A stretch of DNA of 30,641 nucleotides, taken from IMG/VR virus record IMGVR_UViG_3300029922_000230, positions 1-30,641 of that record; one strand, 5' to 3'. Below are positions 1 to 6,502 of the stretch, piece by piece. The position numbers were made by a program, and so were the translations under genes. Origin of the DNA: a virus. Below the pieces are notes generated by a model, which worked only from the letters and a program-made list of their open reading frames with translations, searched no databases and was not told the DNA's origin. The first letter of the stretch is position 1. Each line of letters starts with the position of its first letter.

Positions 1-612
1 TTGAGTAGTAGCTGTCGTGGCTGAACCCGCCGCCGCTGTCGCTGACGTAGCCGCCGCTGAAGCTGAGCCCGCCGCCGCTGTCGCTGAAGCCCCGGCGCCT
101 GACGCCGCCGTCGCCGATGCAGCGGCATTGGTCGCTGAAGTAGAGGCGTTGCTAGCTTGAGTAGTAGCTGTCGTGGCCGAACCCGCCGCCGCTGTCGCTG
201 ACGTAGCCGCCGCTGTTGCAGAGGTGGAGGCGTTACCAGCAGAGGTGGAGGCGTTACCAGCAGAGGTAGAGGCGTTGCCCGCCTGCGTCGTCGCTGTCGT
301 GGCTGAACCCGCTGCCGTTGTAGCGGAACCCGCTGCCGTTGTAGCGGAACCAGCTGCCGCTGTAGCGGAACCCGCTGCCGCTGTCGCTGACGTAGCCGCT
401 GCTGCTCCTGAAGCGCCGGCCGCCAATGCCGACGTTGCCGACGCGGCGGCATTCGTCGCCGAAGTGGCGGCGGCAGTCGCCGACGCGGCGGCATTACCCG
501 CTTGTGTCGTCGCGATTCCAGCCTCGGTCGTCGCTGTCGCCGCAGCCGTCAAGGTCGAGGCGATCGTCGCAGTAAGCGTCGGCGAGGGATTTATTTGAAG
601 AATGACCGACAT
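1..612 (-). CDS. Tail fibre protein, N-terminal part (runs off left edge)
   Basis: The reading frame starts with ATG at 612-610 and stays open to the window edge, giving 204 visible residues; the C-terminus is missing. A Shine-Dalgarno-like AGGA sits 7 bases before the ATG. After a short start ([20 protein letters not shown]) almost the whole visible protein is Ala/Ser/Thr/Gly with a seven-residue rhythm such as GNASTSA and GSATTAA. Low-complexity heptads like these are typical of lambda Stf-type side tail fibres, where they form a long trimeric shaft, so the receptor-binding part should lie beyond the window. The opposite strand is also open (173-598), but this is a by-product of the repeats; the minus strand has the start signal and matches the direction of all neighbours. 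The tail fibre call rests on composition and context, not on a recognised domain. Confidence 0.75.
   Translation of the reverse strand, partial: MSVILQINPSPTLTATIASTLTAAATATTEAGIATTQAGNAAASATAAATSATNAAASATSALAAGASGAAAATSATAAAGSATAAAGSATTAAGSATTAAGSATTATTQAGNASTSAGNASTSAGNASTSATAAATSATAAAGSATTATTQASNASTSATNAAASATAASGAGASATAAAGSASAAATSATAAAGSATTATTQ
219..388. repeat. Tandem 21-bp repeats in the tail fibre gene
   Basis: Three near-identical 21-bp units cover 219-281 and four more of a second type cover 305-388. Each unit is exactly seven codons, so copy number can change without breaking the frame. A longer direct repeat also exists: bases 1-59 match 157-215 almost perfectly, a shift of 156 bp (52 codons). 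Slippage or recombination between these repeats would change fibre length. Confidence 0.85.
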
Positions 613-640
613 GAACTGTTCCTAGTGTCTACGAAAGCAT

Positions 641-656
641 AAGTCAATTATGACTT
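641..656. promoter_or_regulatory. Intergenic palindrome, perfect copy
   Basis: AAGTCA-ATTA-TGACTT is a perfect 6+4+6 palindrome in the 48-base gap between the metallophosphoesterase gene and the tail fibre gene. It is one of 11 copies in the window. Function unknown; an operator for a dimeric regulator is my inference. Confidence 0.7.
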
Positions 657-660
657 GCAT

Positions 661-2496
661 TCAAGCTCGCCATTTTCCAGATTGAAGAGTCACAATACAG
701 CGCTTTCCATTGGCGTATTGCAGAACGTGCGACACGGCCCAGCCCGAAGGCCCGAGATTGTAGCCGTGCTGAAGATTCATCGCGCCCGCGCCATAGACTC
801 CCTCGTTGATGGAAGGACTATGCTTGTCGCCGATCGACATCTTACGGCCCATCTTGGCGTAACCGGAGACCGTACCTTGAGCGCCATTAGCGCCGCGAAA
901 GCCGTGATGTCCACACTCGATATCATCGACAAGAAAGCTTTCACCGTCATAGGCCCATTCAACGTGATCGATCAGACTCCCCATGATCTCACGAAGGGCG
1001 TTTTCCAGGAGAGCGAACTTCTTTGGCGCCTTATAAGCGTCAAGCTCCTTCGCGACGTGTTCGCGATGCTCGACCATTTCCCCTTCGAGCCAGAGACCGA
1101 ACTTTAGGTTGACGCCATCATTGCGATAGCGACCTTCCTTGATGTAGCGCCCGAGCGCGAGATCGTGGTTCGACTCGACTTCGATAATACGTAGACCAGG
1201 GCGTCTCAGAAGCGATAGAAAGCTCCCTAGGGACGCGATCTCGCTCTTGATGCATGTTCGACCTCGCATCGCGAGTTCGAAGCTAGCGTGCCCGTCACCG
1301 GCCCTGTGATGATTGCCGATTTCTTGATCGTGACCGTCGTGAATAAAAATAAGTTCCGGAGCCAGATCATCTAGCATGGAGTAACCAACCTTGACGTCGC
1401 GCTTAATATCAACGCCGAACGCGGCGACCGTGTTGGCGGGATCAAGCTTGGCGCGATGAAGATCCGCGAAGACGATCGACTTGACGTGATGACCGACGCT
1501 TATGACGCCATTCGCGACGTAGCGATCCAACTCGTAGAAGCTGCCATCCTTCTCGGCGTTGATCTGGCGGCAGAAGATATCGCCTTCGTGATCGAACTCG
1601 ACCAGCGTCGCGCCGATGACATGATGAAAGATGCTCTTTACGCCAGCCTTGCGGGCGATCACCTTGGGCCTTGTCACGGAGCCCGATGTCATGACCTGAT
1701 GAGCCTGGCGTTTCGGGTCCGTGGTCGGAACGCTTTCGAGCGCGAGTTTGGCGTGAGGAAATACTGCCCAACGACCGCGGCTATAGGTCGTGAGATCCGA
1801 GATCGGCTTCGAGGCGGTAGGAAGAGTGTTCATCTCGCCGCAGAAAACGAAGTTGTCGCCGATCGCCAGCTGACCGAAGCAAAGGTGATTTGTAAGAAGT
1901 GGATCATAGGAGCGCGACACCGGGTTATTCTCGCTCCACCACTGGGTCTCGTATGTCCAGGGTCCGACGACGATCTCGGCATCTATGAATTTCGCGAAGG
2001 CTTGAAGGTTCACCCAGAAAGATTGATCGACGATGGCGTCATTCTGAGCGCCTGTGAAAAGGAATTTCCTGTTCCGACAGTCCTCGATAGGCGCAACGCG
2101 CAGCGTATCGGTGATCCAAGTGCGAGGTGTTCCTTCGACATCCTTATATCGACCAGAAGCGCGGTCGTATCGCTCGGAGAGATAGCTATCGACCATAAGC
2201 GATTCTGGATTGATGATCGGGTATTTCGAGCGGCTCAATAGCGCGTCGATCTCACCCTTGAGACGATTCGCGCGAGCCTTGGCGTGATCGACGGGCTTCG
2301 GCTCGACGGGAAGCGCAGCCTCGCGCTTGCGAGTAATAATCAGTAGCCTATCGTTACGATAGATCGCCGATCGATTAATGACCGTCTTCCGGGATATCTT
2401 GAGCTTCTTCGCCACGTCAGCGATCAGAGGATATTTCTTCGTATCGTTGTAGATGGCGATGAAGTCGGTCGAGTCCGGAAGAGTCCTATGTGTCAT
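661..2496 (-). CDS. HTH plus metallophosphoesterase protein, phage T5 A1-like
   Basis: A 611-residue protein. Residues about 22-50 look like a helix-turn-helix (LIADVAKKLKISRKTVINRS). The C-terminal half carries the ordered motifs of a calcineurin-like metallophosphoesterase: D345-x-H347 (FADLH), a Gly-Asp region degenerate as HDGHD (387-390), SNHD (442-445), paired histidines at 530-531 followed by Gly-rich turns, and IGDKHSP (555-561) where relatives usually have a GHTHSP-like site. From memory, this arrangement and the ending YANGKR...GKWR resemble phage T5 A1 and related DNA-transfer proteins; T5 A1 is needed for second-step DNA entry and host DNA breakdown. Here it lies between the spanins and a tail fibre, in late territory. 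It has its own upstream 33-bp element (2526-2558). The start lacks a clear ribosome site, and a 19-codon reading frame overlaps it. The phosphoesterase fold is fairly sure; the A1 role is inferred. Confidence 0.72.
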   Translation of the reverse strand: MTHRTLPDSTDFIAIYNDTKKYPLIADVAKKLKISRKTVINRSAIYRNDRLLIITRKREAALPVEPKPVDHAKARANRLKGEIDALLSRSKYPIINPESLMVDSYLSERYDRASGRYKDVEGTPRTWITDTLRVAPIEDCRNRKFLFTGAQNDAIVDQSFWVNLQAFAKFIDAEIVVGPWTYETQWWSENNPVSRSYDPLLTNHLCFGQLAIGDNFVFCGEMNTLPTASKPISDLTTYSRGRWAVFPHAKLALESVPTTDPKRQAHQVMTSGSVTRPKVIARKAGVKSIFHHVIGATLVEFDHEGDIFCRQINAEKDGSFYELDRYVANGVISVGHHVKSIVFADLHRAKLDPANTVAAFGVDIKRDVKVGYSMLDDLAPELIFIHDGHDQEIGNHHRAGDGHASFELAMRGRTCIKSEIASLGSFLSLLRRPGLRIIEVESNHDLALGRYIKEGRYRNDGVNLKFGLWLEGEMVEHREHVAKELDAYKAPKKFALLENALREIMGSLIDHVEWAYDGESFLVDDIECGHHGFRGANGAQGTVSGYAKMGRKMSIGDKHSPSINEGVYGAGAMNLQHGYNLGPSGWAVSHVLQYANGKRCIVTLQSGKWRA

Positions 2497-2545
2497 GTGC
2501 TCTGTTTCTGCGTTGGAAAGCGAACTCCCAAGTCCGCTCTCTCAT
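2486..2545 (-). other. Possible 19-codon leader ORF overlapping the next gene's start
   Basis: An ATG inside the 33-bp element opens a 19-codon frame beginning MRERTWE and ending in TAG at 2488-2486, overlapping the start of the metallophosphoesterase gene (2496) by 11 bases in another frame. The other two element copies also read MRARTWE from their ATG. No Shine-Dalgarno is seen. It may be a translated leader used for coupling, or chance. Confidence 0.25.
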
Positions 2546-2558
2546 ATATTACTTACTA
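2526..2558 (-). promoter_or_regulatory. 33-bp shared element (copy B), putative phage promoter
   Basis: Read on the minus strand it contains the cores ATATGAGAG and GGACTTGGGA, preceded by GTAA-type tetranucleotides. It matches the element at 30524-30556 at 31 of 33 positions and lies 29 bases upstream of the metallophosphoesterase ATG. The AT-rich upstream part and the fixed orientation toward the gene suggest a promoter, but no convincing sigma-70 -35/-10 pair is visible. Confidence 0.5.
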
Positions 2559-2589
2559 GATAAATACATACTTACTTATATAGCGGTAA

Positions 2590-2955
2590 CTACTTCACAG
2601 TATCGAGGGCGGGAATCACCACCGGATCGGTAGTCTTCTCGTAGTAAGTAACAATGGCATTCATCTTCAACATCCACTTGGCGACGCGAAGTTTATTCTT
2701 CACGTCGTCATGAGCCTCGCTGAGTGCGACGCACGCCTTCACGGTGTCACACTCCTGCCAATGCAACGGCATCAGCTTGAGCGCGGCGGGTCGCGCGGGG
2801 TGAGCAATCGCCGGCGTCTCAACGGTGAGTCGAAGCGGTTCCGCGGGAGGCGCGCTCGAGCAGCCGGTCAGCGGCGTCAGAAGAAGAATTAAGGGCAGCA
2901 ATAGCAGCGGCAGCGGCGGAAAGATGGGACGATGAAGGCGTTTGAACGGCGACAT
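2590..2955 (-). CDS. o-spanin, outer-membrane lipoprotein (Rz1-like)
   Basis: 121 residues from the ATG at 2955, which has AGGA upstream; the frame is open further (to 3045), but that start lies outside a sensible signal peptide. The N-terminus has basic residues, a strongly hydrophobic Leu-rich stretch and the lipobox LTGC, with Cys32 as the predicted lipidated residue, followed by Ser-Ser, which favours outer-membrane sorting. A Pro-rich region follows, then a helical C-terminal domain. The first 137 bases lie inside the 3' part of the i-spanin gene in another frame, the nested arrangement known for Rz/Rz1. With the i-spanin it would span the periplasm and fuse inner and outer membranes in the last step of lysis. 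Assignment is by architecture, not sequence identity. Confidence 0.8.
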   Translation of the reverse strand: MSPFKRLHRPIFPPLPLLLLPLILLLTPLTGCSSAPPAEPLRLTVETPAIAHPARPAALKLMPLHWQECDTVKACVALSEAHDDVKNKLRVAKWMLKMNAIVTYYEKTTDPVVIPALDTVK

Positions 2956-3304
2956 GGGACTGGTCCTCTGTGATGGGAGCGGGCGCCGGGGGAGGGAGAT
3001 CCACGGCTTCGATCTTGGCGTCGATTTTCTCATCGATCTTTTCATCGGTCGCCGAGAGCGTGGAGAGACCGTCCGAGACGCGAGCGGCGCTCTGACGAAC
3101 CAACTCGGAAGATTGCTCGGCGAGATCCTTGGAGACCTGAGCCTGGGCGGCGATCGTGGTCTGCTGAATTAGAGCGGCGCGATTGTTCTCGATGTGCCGA
3201 TAGCCGGCGAATATAACGCCGACGATCACGAGGGCCGCCAGACCGATCGCGATAAGCTTCGCGCCAATGCTAGCGGGCGTCAGGGAGCTGAGAAGCTTGA
3301 TCAT
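2819..3304 (-). CDS. i-spanin (Rz-like)
   Basis: 161 residues. A single transmembrane helix lies at about residues 15-38 (IGAKLIAIGLAALVIVGVIF), N-terminus in the cytoplasm, followed by a periplasmic helical, Ala/Gln/Glu/Lys-rich region likely to form a coiled coil and then a Pro-rich linker (PPPAPAP). It starts at 3304 with a 4-base ATGA overlap with the holin-like gene stop, and its 3' end contains the start of the o-spanin gene. This is the canonical inner-membrane partner of the spanin complex that disrupts the outer membrane after the wall is cut. The C-terminal 40 residues (Ser/Ala-rich) may be shaped mainly by the overlapping o-spanin signal sequence. Confidence 0.78.
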   Translation of the reverse strand: MIKLLSSLTPASIGAKLIAIGLAALVIVGVIFAGYRHIENNRAALIQQTTIAAQAQVSKDLAEQSSELVRQSAARVSDGLSTLSATDEKIDEKIDAKIEAVDLPPPAPAPITEDQSHVAVQTPSSSHLSAAAAAIAALNSSSDAADRLLERASRGTASTHR

Positions 3305-3666
3305 GGAGCGCCTATGGGTTGGCTCGGTCGGTGATAGGGACGCGAGGTGTCGATGGGGCCGGAAGTTATCGTCTGGTCGCTGTGATAGGTCTCGAAGCTG
3401 CCCGAGCTATAGTCGTTGCCGCCGACCATGCGCTTGTTGTGATCATCCCAGACCACGCCGAAGATGTAAGCGCACAGCAGCGAGGTCGACGCGCCGGCCA
3501 TGGCGATGAACGCCTGGTCGTAGAGCGCATTCTCGGTGCTATGGAACGCCGCGTAGATGATGATCCATGTCATCGTGACCGCCTGCCAGAACAAGGCGAT
3601 GAACAGCGTTCGGCGACGATATCGCCAGTTGTCGCCGCTCGCATTGTCCGGAACAGGCTGACCCAT
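3301..3666 (-). CDS. Holin-like membrane protein, two TM segments
   Basis: 121 residues with two hydrophobic helices, about residues 20-40 (TLFIALFWQAVTMTWIIIYA) and 50-73 (AFIAMAGASTSLLCAYIFGVVW), preceded by a basic RYRRR stretch and followed by a long polar tail. This topology and its place directly after the endolysin gene fit a class II holin-type protein. The start ATG shares one base with the endolysin stop (TAATG), so translation is probably coupled. Another membrane protein lies on the other side of the endolysin (4249-4551); which is the holin and which an antiholin or helper cannot be told from sequence. Confidence 0.65.
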   Translation of the reverse strand: MGQPVPDNASGDNWRYRRRTLFIALFWQAVTMTWIIIYAAFHSTENALYDQAFIAMAGASTSLLCAYIFGVVWDDHNKRMVGGNDYSSGSFETYHSDQTITSGPIDTSRPYHRPSQPIGAP

Positions 3667-4241
3667 TACGCGGCTAGACCATCGTAGAAATGATCGTAGT
3701 AACCCGCGATCATGTCGGCGCAGTCGGTCCCATTGATGATGCGGCGCGCGTTGACTTGATCCTCGACGTCATCGTTGAAGTAGTCAGCGAGCTTGCGGCC
3801 GGTGAACCAGCCCTCGATCATGCCAAAGATCATGATCGGAGCCGCGATGTCCGGACGCATGGCGAGCTCGGGGTTCTTCTCGAGGTCTGTGTTGGCGTCG
3901 ATGATGCCGCGCGCGCGAAGCCGCTGGGTCGCTTTCGCGTAGTTCGCCTCCCACGTCATCTGAACGTCACCACGACCGTCGTAGACCTGATTCCAGGGGC
4001 CTGTAGGCGTACCGTAAGCTCGACCGCGACCCTTGCCGTATTCCTCGATCGGAAGCATCGTCGCCGCGGTCTCGCGATAGACGGTGGCGAGGCTATAGGC
4101 GATGAAGCGAATGTCGGAATTGGGGGCCCAATGATCCCACGCATCAAGAATAGCGTTGATGCCGTCAACCTGTTCCTGAGAGAGGTTGTCGCCAAAGATC
4201 GTGGGTCGAACGCTGGTGAAGAATTTGTTACGATCTATCAT
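3666..4241 (-). CDS. Endolysin, glycoside hydrolase family 19-like
   Basis: 191 residues. The sequence YRETA (E57, likely catalytic acid), the PIEEYGKGRGRAYG segment and YDGRGDVQMTWEANY (residues 87-101) match the GH19 chitinase/endolysin pattern, where family members read like YKGRGYIQLTGRANY. GH19 phage endolysins cleave the peptidoglycan glycan backbone. No signal peptide or SAR helix is seen, so the enzyme should need a holin for release. The start has a good GGA-type ribosome site (GAGGATATC-ATG) placed just after the stop of the upstream membrane-protein gene. It lies in a compact lysis cassette with holin-like and spanin genes. Confidence 0.85.
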   Translation of the reverse strand: MIDRNKFFTSVRPTIFGDNLSQEQVDGINAILDAWDHWAPNSDIRFIAYSLATVYRETAATMLPIEEYGKGRGRAYGTPTGPWNQVYDGRGDVQMTWEANYAKATQRLRARGIIDANTDLEKNPELAMRPDIAAPIMIFGMIEGWFTGRKLADYFNDDVEDQVNARRIINGTDCADMIAGYYDHFYDGLAA

Positions 4242-4248
4242 GATATCC

Positions 4249-4551
4249 TCAGTGAAACAAAGCGACGAATTTCGACCAGAAGGTCGTTAGAAACAGAGCA
4301 AAGCCGCCCAGGGCGGCTAGAACGTAGTAACCGCCATGCGCCATATCGAGTGACTTCTGTACGTTATCCAGACGAATCTTGAGGATTAACGTTTCGGCGG
4401 CGAACGCCTCGCGCGTAAGCTTCGTTTCTTCCTTGAAGGTATCGCGATGCTCCTTTAGGTCGGCTGTAAGTCGGGTTAGGCGATCAGCGATGACCGCCAG
4501 ACCGGGCTCGGAGCCCACATGAACCTCAACGTTGGTGTTTTCGTCAGACAT
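4249..4551 (-). CDS. Small coiled-coil membrane protein, XhlA/holin-associated type
   Basis: 100 residues. The start is set at ATG 4551, which has GGAG six bases upstream; the longer TTG reading would place that GGAG inside the gene. A charged helical N-terminal region (about 20-65, rich in Lys/Glu/Arg/Thr) likely forms a coiled coil, followed by one hydrophobic helix near the C-terminus (YYVLAALGGFALFLTTFW). This layout, coil then terminal membrane anchor, is that of haemolysin XhlA-like lysis proteins. It is the first gene of the lysis cassette and may help or modulate the holin. The family call is by architecture only. Confidence 0.6.
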   Translation of the reverse strand: MSDENTNVEVHVGSEPGLAVIADRLTRLTADLKEHRDTFKEETKLTREAFAAETLILKIRLDNVQKSLDMAHGGYYVLAALGGFALFLTTFWSKFVALFH

Positions 4552-4588
4552 TGGGTTCTCCAAAAGGATATGCGCCTAATCCGAGCGC

Positions 4589-4604
4589 ACGTCAATACTG
4601 ACTT
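4589..4604. promoter_or_regulatory. Intergenic palindrome copy with extra half-site
   Basis: ACGTCA-ATAC-TGACTT, one mismatch from a perfect palindrome, lies in the 88-base gap just upstream of the lysis cassette. A third half-site AGTCA follows at 4613-4617, with an 8-bp palindrome TGATATCA (4606-4613) abutting it. The extra half-site is unique to this copy. Confidence 0.6.
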
Positions 4605-4639
4605 ATGATATCAGTCATGAGCGCAAATTGGAACCTCGA

Positions 4640-5233
4640 CTAGGCGATCGCCACTGTATTCGTGCCGGCCAGGTGCCAGGCCGTCGCGGTGCTTGTGACC
4701 ATTCCGCCGGTTCCCGCGCCGCTTCCCTCCTGAGTTCCCGCGCCATTGAAGACGCGCGCGTTGGTGGCGTAGGCCAGAAGTCCCAGCGCCGGCGCCGGTA
4801 AGCCTGCAACCGTGCTTGTGGGAAGAGTAATGGATGTTCCGCTGATGATAAGAGAGCCGTTGATCGAGATCGAGCCGTTCAGAATGGCCGAGAGTGGCGA
4901 GAGCGCGACGAGCGCAGCCTCGATATCCAGGAACGTCTGTCGGATAAGACTTGAGGTATCGACATCGCCATAGGTCGGCGTCGGATAGGCGTTGACCGGG
5001 GTGAAGTCGCGCTGAATAGCGTAAGCGACGCCTGTCTTCGTGGTGCCGGTGTAGGGCGCTCCGAGAACAAGATCTCCATTGTCGGTGATAGACGAGATCG
5101 AGTACCAGACGCCTTCGCCTTGAATCTCAAAGAGGTTTGTGGCGATGACGTTTCCGACCCAGAAAGAGCCTACACCCGTGACGGCCGTGCTACCGTTGGT
5201 GACTGAAACCGTGCCTAATCGATACTGAGCCAT
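4640..5233 (-). CDS. Tail fibre/tail-tip associated protein with duplicated N-terminal domain
   Basis: 197 residues with AGGGA upstream of the ATG. Residues 1-95 form a small beta-rich domain (GTVSVTNGSTAVTGVGSFW ... GDLVLGAPYTGTTKTGVAYAI ... FTP) that I recognise as common at the N-terminus of siphophage tail-associated proteins. The neighbour at 5293-5634 is a diverged copy of the same domain. The C-terminal half is Gly/Ser/Thr/Ala-rich and ends in a beta-like segment that may be a small fibre tip. It follows the J-like gene and precedes lysis, where fibre and fibre-attachment proteins usually sit. The exact role is unknown. Confidence 0.6.
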   Translation of the reverse strand: MAQYRLGTVSVTNGSTAVTGVGSFWVGNVIATNLFEIQGEGVWYSISSITDNGDLVLGAPYTGTTKTGVAYAIQRDFTPVNAYPTPTYGDVDTSSLIRQTFLDIEAALVALSPLSAILNGSISINGSLIISGTSITLPTSTVAGLPAPALGLLAYATNARVFNGAGTQEGSGAGTGGMVTSTATAWHLAGTNTVAIA

Positions 5234-5260
5234 GACAATCCCTATGTCTGTCTGAATAGT

Positions 5261-5276
5261 AAGTCAATTGTGATTG
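5261..5276. promoter_or_regulatory. Intergenic palindrome, degenerate copy
   Basis: AAGTCA-ATTG-TGATTG, with the left arm intact and two changes in the right arm. It occupies the 59-base gap between the two paralogous tail-associated genes. Confidence 0.5.
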
Positions 5277-5292
5277 GTGATCTAGTCCAAAC

Positions 5293-5634
5293 TCAGACCG
5301 GCATTTCATTATCGAGAAGAAGAACTCCGCGATTTATCAGAGCTTGCATGTTAATAACGCCTCGAGTGGGCAGCGGTATCCCGATGATCGGGGTAAACTG
5401 ATCGGCGACATAATAGGTCAGCCCCGACATTGTGTTCCCCGATGGGCCGGGAATAGTCTCGATAGCATGGAGCGTCAGATCGTCGATGACAGCCGCGATC
5501 TGAAAGATCGTACTTAGACCGGGCACCATAAGCAGCGCGCCGACCTTAACGTTCGTCAGAAAGAGAGTTCCGGAGCCGATGATTTGATTCGTGTCGCAAA
5601 CGAGCGAGATCGAGCCGGTGGAATAAGCGCTCAT
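5293..5634 (-). CDS. Tail-associated protein, single-domain paralogue of its neighbour
   Basis: 113 residues. It aligns by eye over its whole length with residues 1-110 of the product of 4640-5233: a Y-x-x-G-[ST]-[IV]-S start, a GSGTLFL/GVGSFWV turn, a central [DN]DLTL/NGDLVL strand, then SGLTYYV...FTP and a closing Leu-rich helix. It is therefore a stand-alone copy of the beta-rich domain, probably structural and tail-associated. The start overlaps the previous stop by four bases (ATGA). No catalytic motif is visible. Confidence 0.6.
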   Translation of the reverse strand: MSAYSTGSISLVCDTNQIIGSGTLFLTNVKVGALLMVPGLSTIFQIAAVIDDLTLHAIETIPGPSGNTMSGLTYYVADQFTPIIGIPLPTRGVINMQALINRGVLLLDNEMPV

Positions 5635-6152
5635 GATGCGCGATCCAAAAGAAGGGTCTTTAGAGCCTGCTCGCTTGTCGCCGCTAGAATCTCACCCTTC
5701 TTTCGTAGACGGTAGGCGTCGAGCAGAATAAGCCTGGTTGCGGCGTCATCTGCCTTGTCGACGATCTGAGTCGCCAACTCCATGACCGAAACGCCGCGAA
5801 TGGCGGCTTCCGCGAGCAGAGCAGGGTGCGGCGTTCCCTCGGCTAGCGTCAAACGCGCCAATCTCTCCTTCACGAGATAGATCGGCGGGTGCTTTGAAAC
5901 CAGCGCTGTCGCCTTGACGATCGTGTCATCGAGCTCCTCGAGAGCCCTTTGACGAACGATTTCTAGGTCGGTGGGAACCGAAGTTGCGCCTGTAGGGTAT
6001 TTTGCCTTTATCGCGTCGATAGCGGCGATATAGGAGTTCCATTTCGACGCATCGCCCCTCGCCCGCCAATAGAGCGCATCAGCAAGGTCTTCCAGCGGCG
6101 GATAGTCTGCGCCGCGGCGCGTGATGACGTCGCTCGTGTGGGTGATTTTCAT
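5631..6152 (-). CDS. Hypothetical protein, possibly tail fibre assembly factor
   Basis: 173 residues, mostly helical and charged. The N-terminal segment RRGADYPPLEDLADALYWRARGD, followed by a K-x-YP motif near residue 50, resembles the YPP-x-x-x-x-L-DAL-(W/Y) signature of small proteins beside tail fibre genes, some of which are fibre chaperones. The remainder has no recognised motif. It overlaps both neighbours by four bases (ATGA), so it is co-translated with tail-tip genes. Function is an inference from position and weak similarity. Confidence 0.55.
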   Translation of the reverse strand: MKITHTSDVITRRGADYPPLEDLADALYWRARGDASKWNSYIAAIDAIKAKYPTGATSVPTDLEIVRQRALEELDDTIVKATALVSKHPPIYLVKERLARLTLAEGTPHPALLAEAAIRGVSVMELATQIVDKADDAATRLILLDAYRLRKKGEILAATSEQALKTLLLDRAS

Positions 6153-6502
6153 TTGATCGTCACCGTCGTTTGTAGGTAGCCAGGCGCCGATAATGTCACC
6201 ACATACGGCCCAGGAAGATTGGGCGATAGTTCGAGCACGCCGTCGCCGATCAAATACGCAATGCCCTCAATGCGCGCCGTCGTCATGGAAGGCAGGCCCG
6301 AAACCGTGAACCCAGAGACGACGGCGCTCATAGGCTTCAACGGGACGGCTTCACCATTCTCGATATAATGCTGATCGCCACGAAAATGGCCGTCGACGCG
6401 AGCGTGACCACTTGGCGTGTTAGCCTCGACGTCGATCTCTTGACAGGTGATGGCGGCGTGGATCTGGCCCGTCGCCGGATCATAGGTTGTGAATGATTTC
6501 AT
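6149..6502 (-). CDS. Small tail-tip associated protein with PEGA-like end
   Basis: 117 residues from the ATG at 6502, chosen because it overlaps the J-like stop as ATGA, like most junctions here; a longer frame to 6568 would run into the conserved J C-terminus. The protein begins MKSFTTYDPATGQI and is beta-rich throughout. The last 30 residues (LPGPYVVTLSAPGYLQTTVTIK) resemble a PEGA-type beta domain, a fold often used in surface proteins. Located between the central fibre gene and a putative assembly factor, it is probably a minor tail-tip or fibre-associated protein. No enzyme motif is seen. Confidence 0.6.
   Translation of the reverse strand: MKSFTTYDPATGQIHAAITCQEIDVEANTPSGHARVDGHFRGDQHYIENGEAVPLKPMSAVVSGFTVSGLPSMTTARIEGIAYLIGDGVLELSPNLPGPYVVTLSAPGYLQTTVTIK

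Noticed and set aside
173-598. Plus-strand 141-residue Ala/Val/Glu-rich ORF
   Set aside because: It is the shadow of the repeat-rich tail fibre gene on the minus strand, which has a proper start signal and the direction of all neighbours.
1456-2241. Plus-strand 261-residue ORF
   Set aside because: It is antisense to the metallophosphoesterase gene, whose motifs are clear; it has no recognisable domain.
4552-4563. TTG start for the XhlA-like protein
   Set aside because: The GGAG ribosome site lies inside that extension and is correctly spaced for the ATG at 4551.
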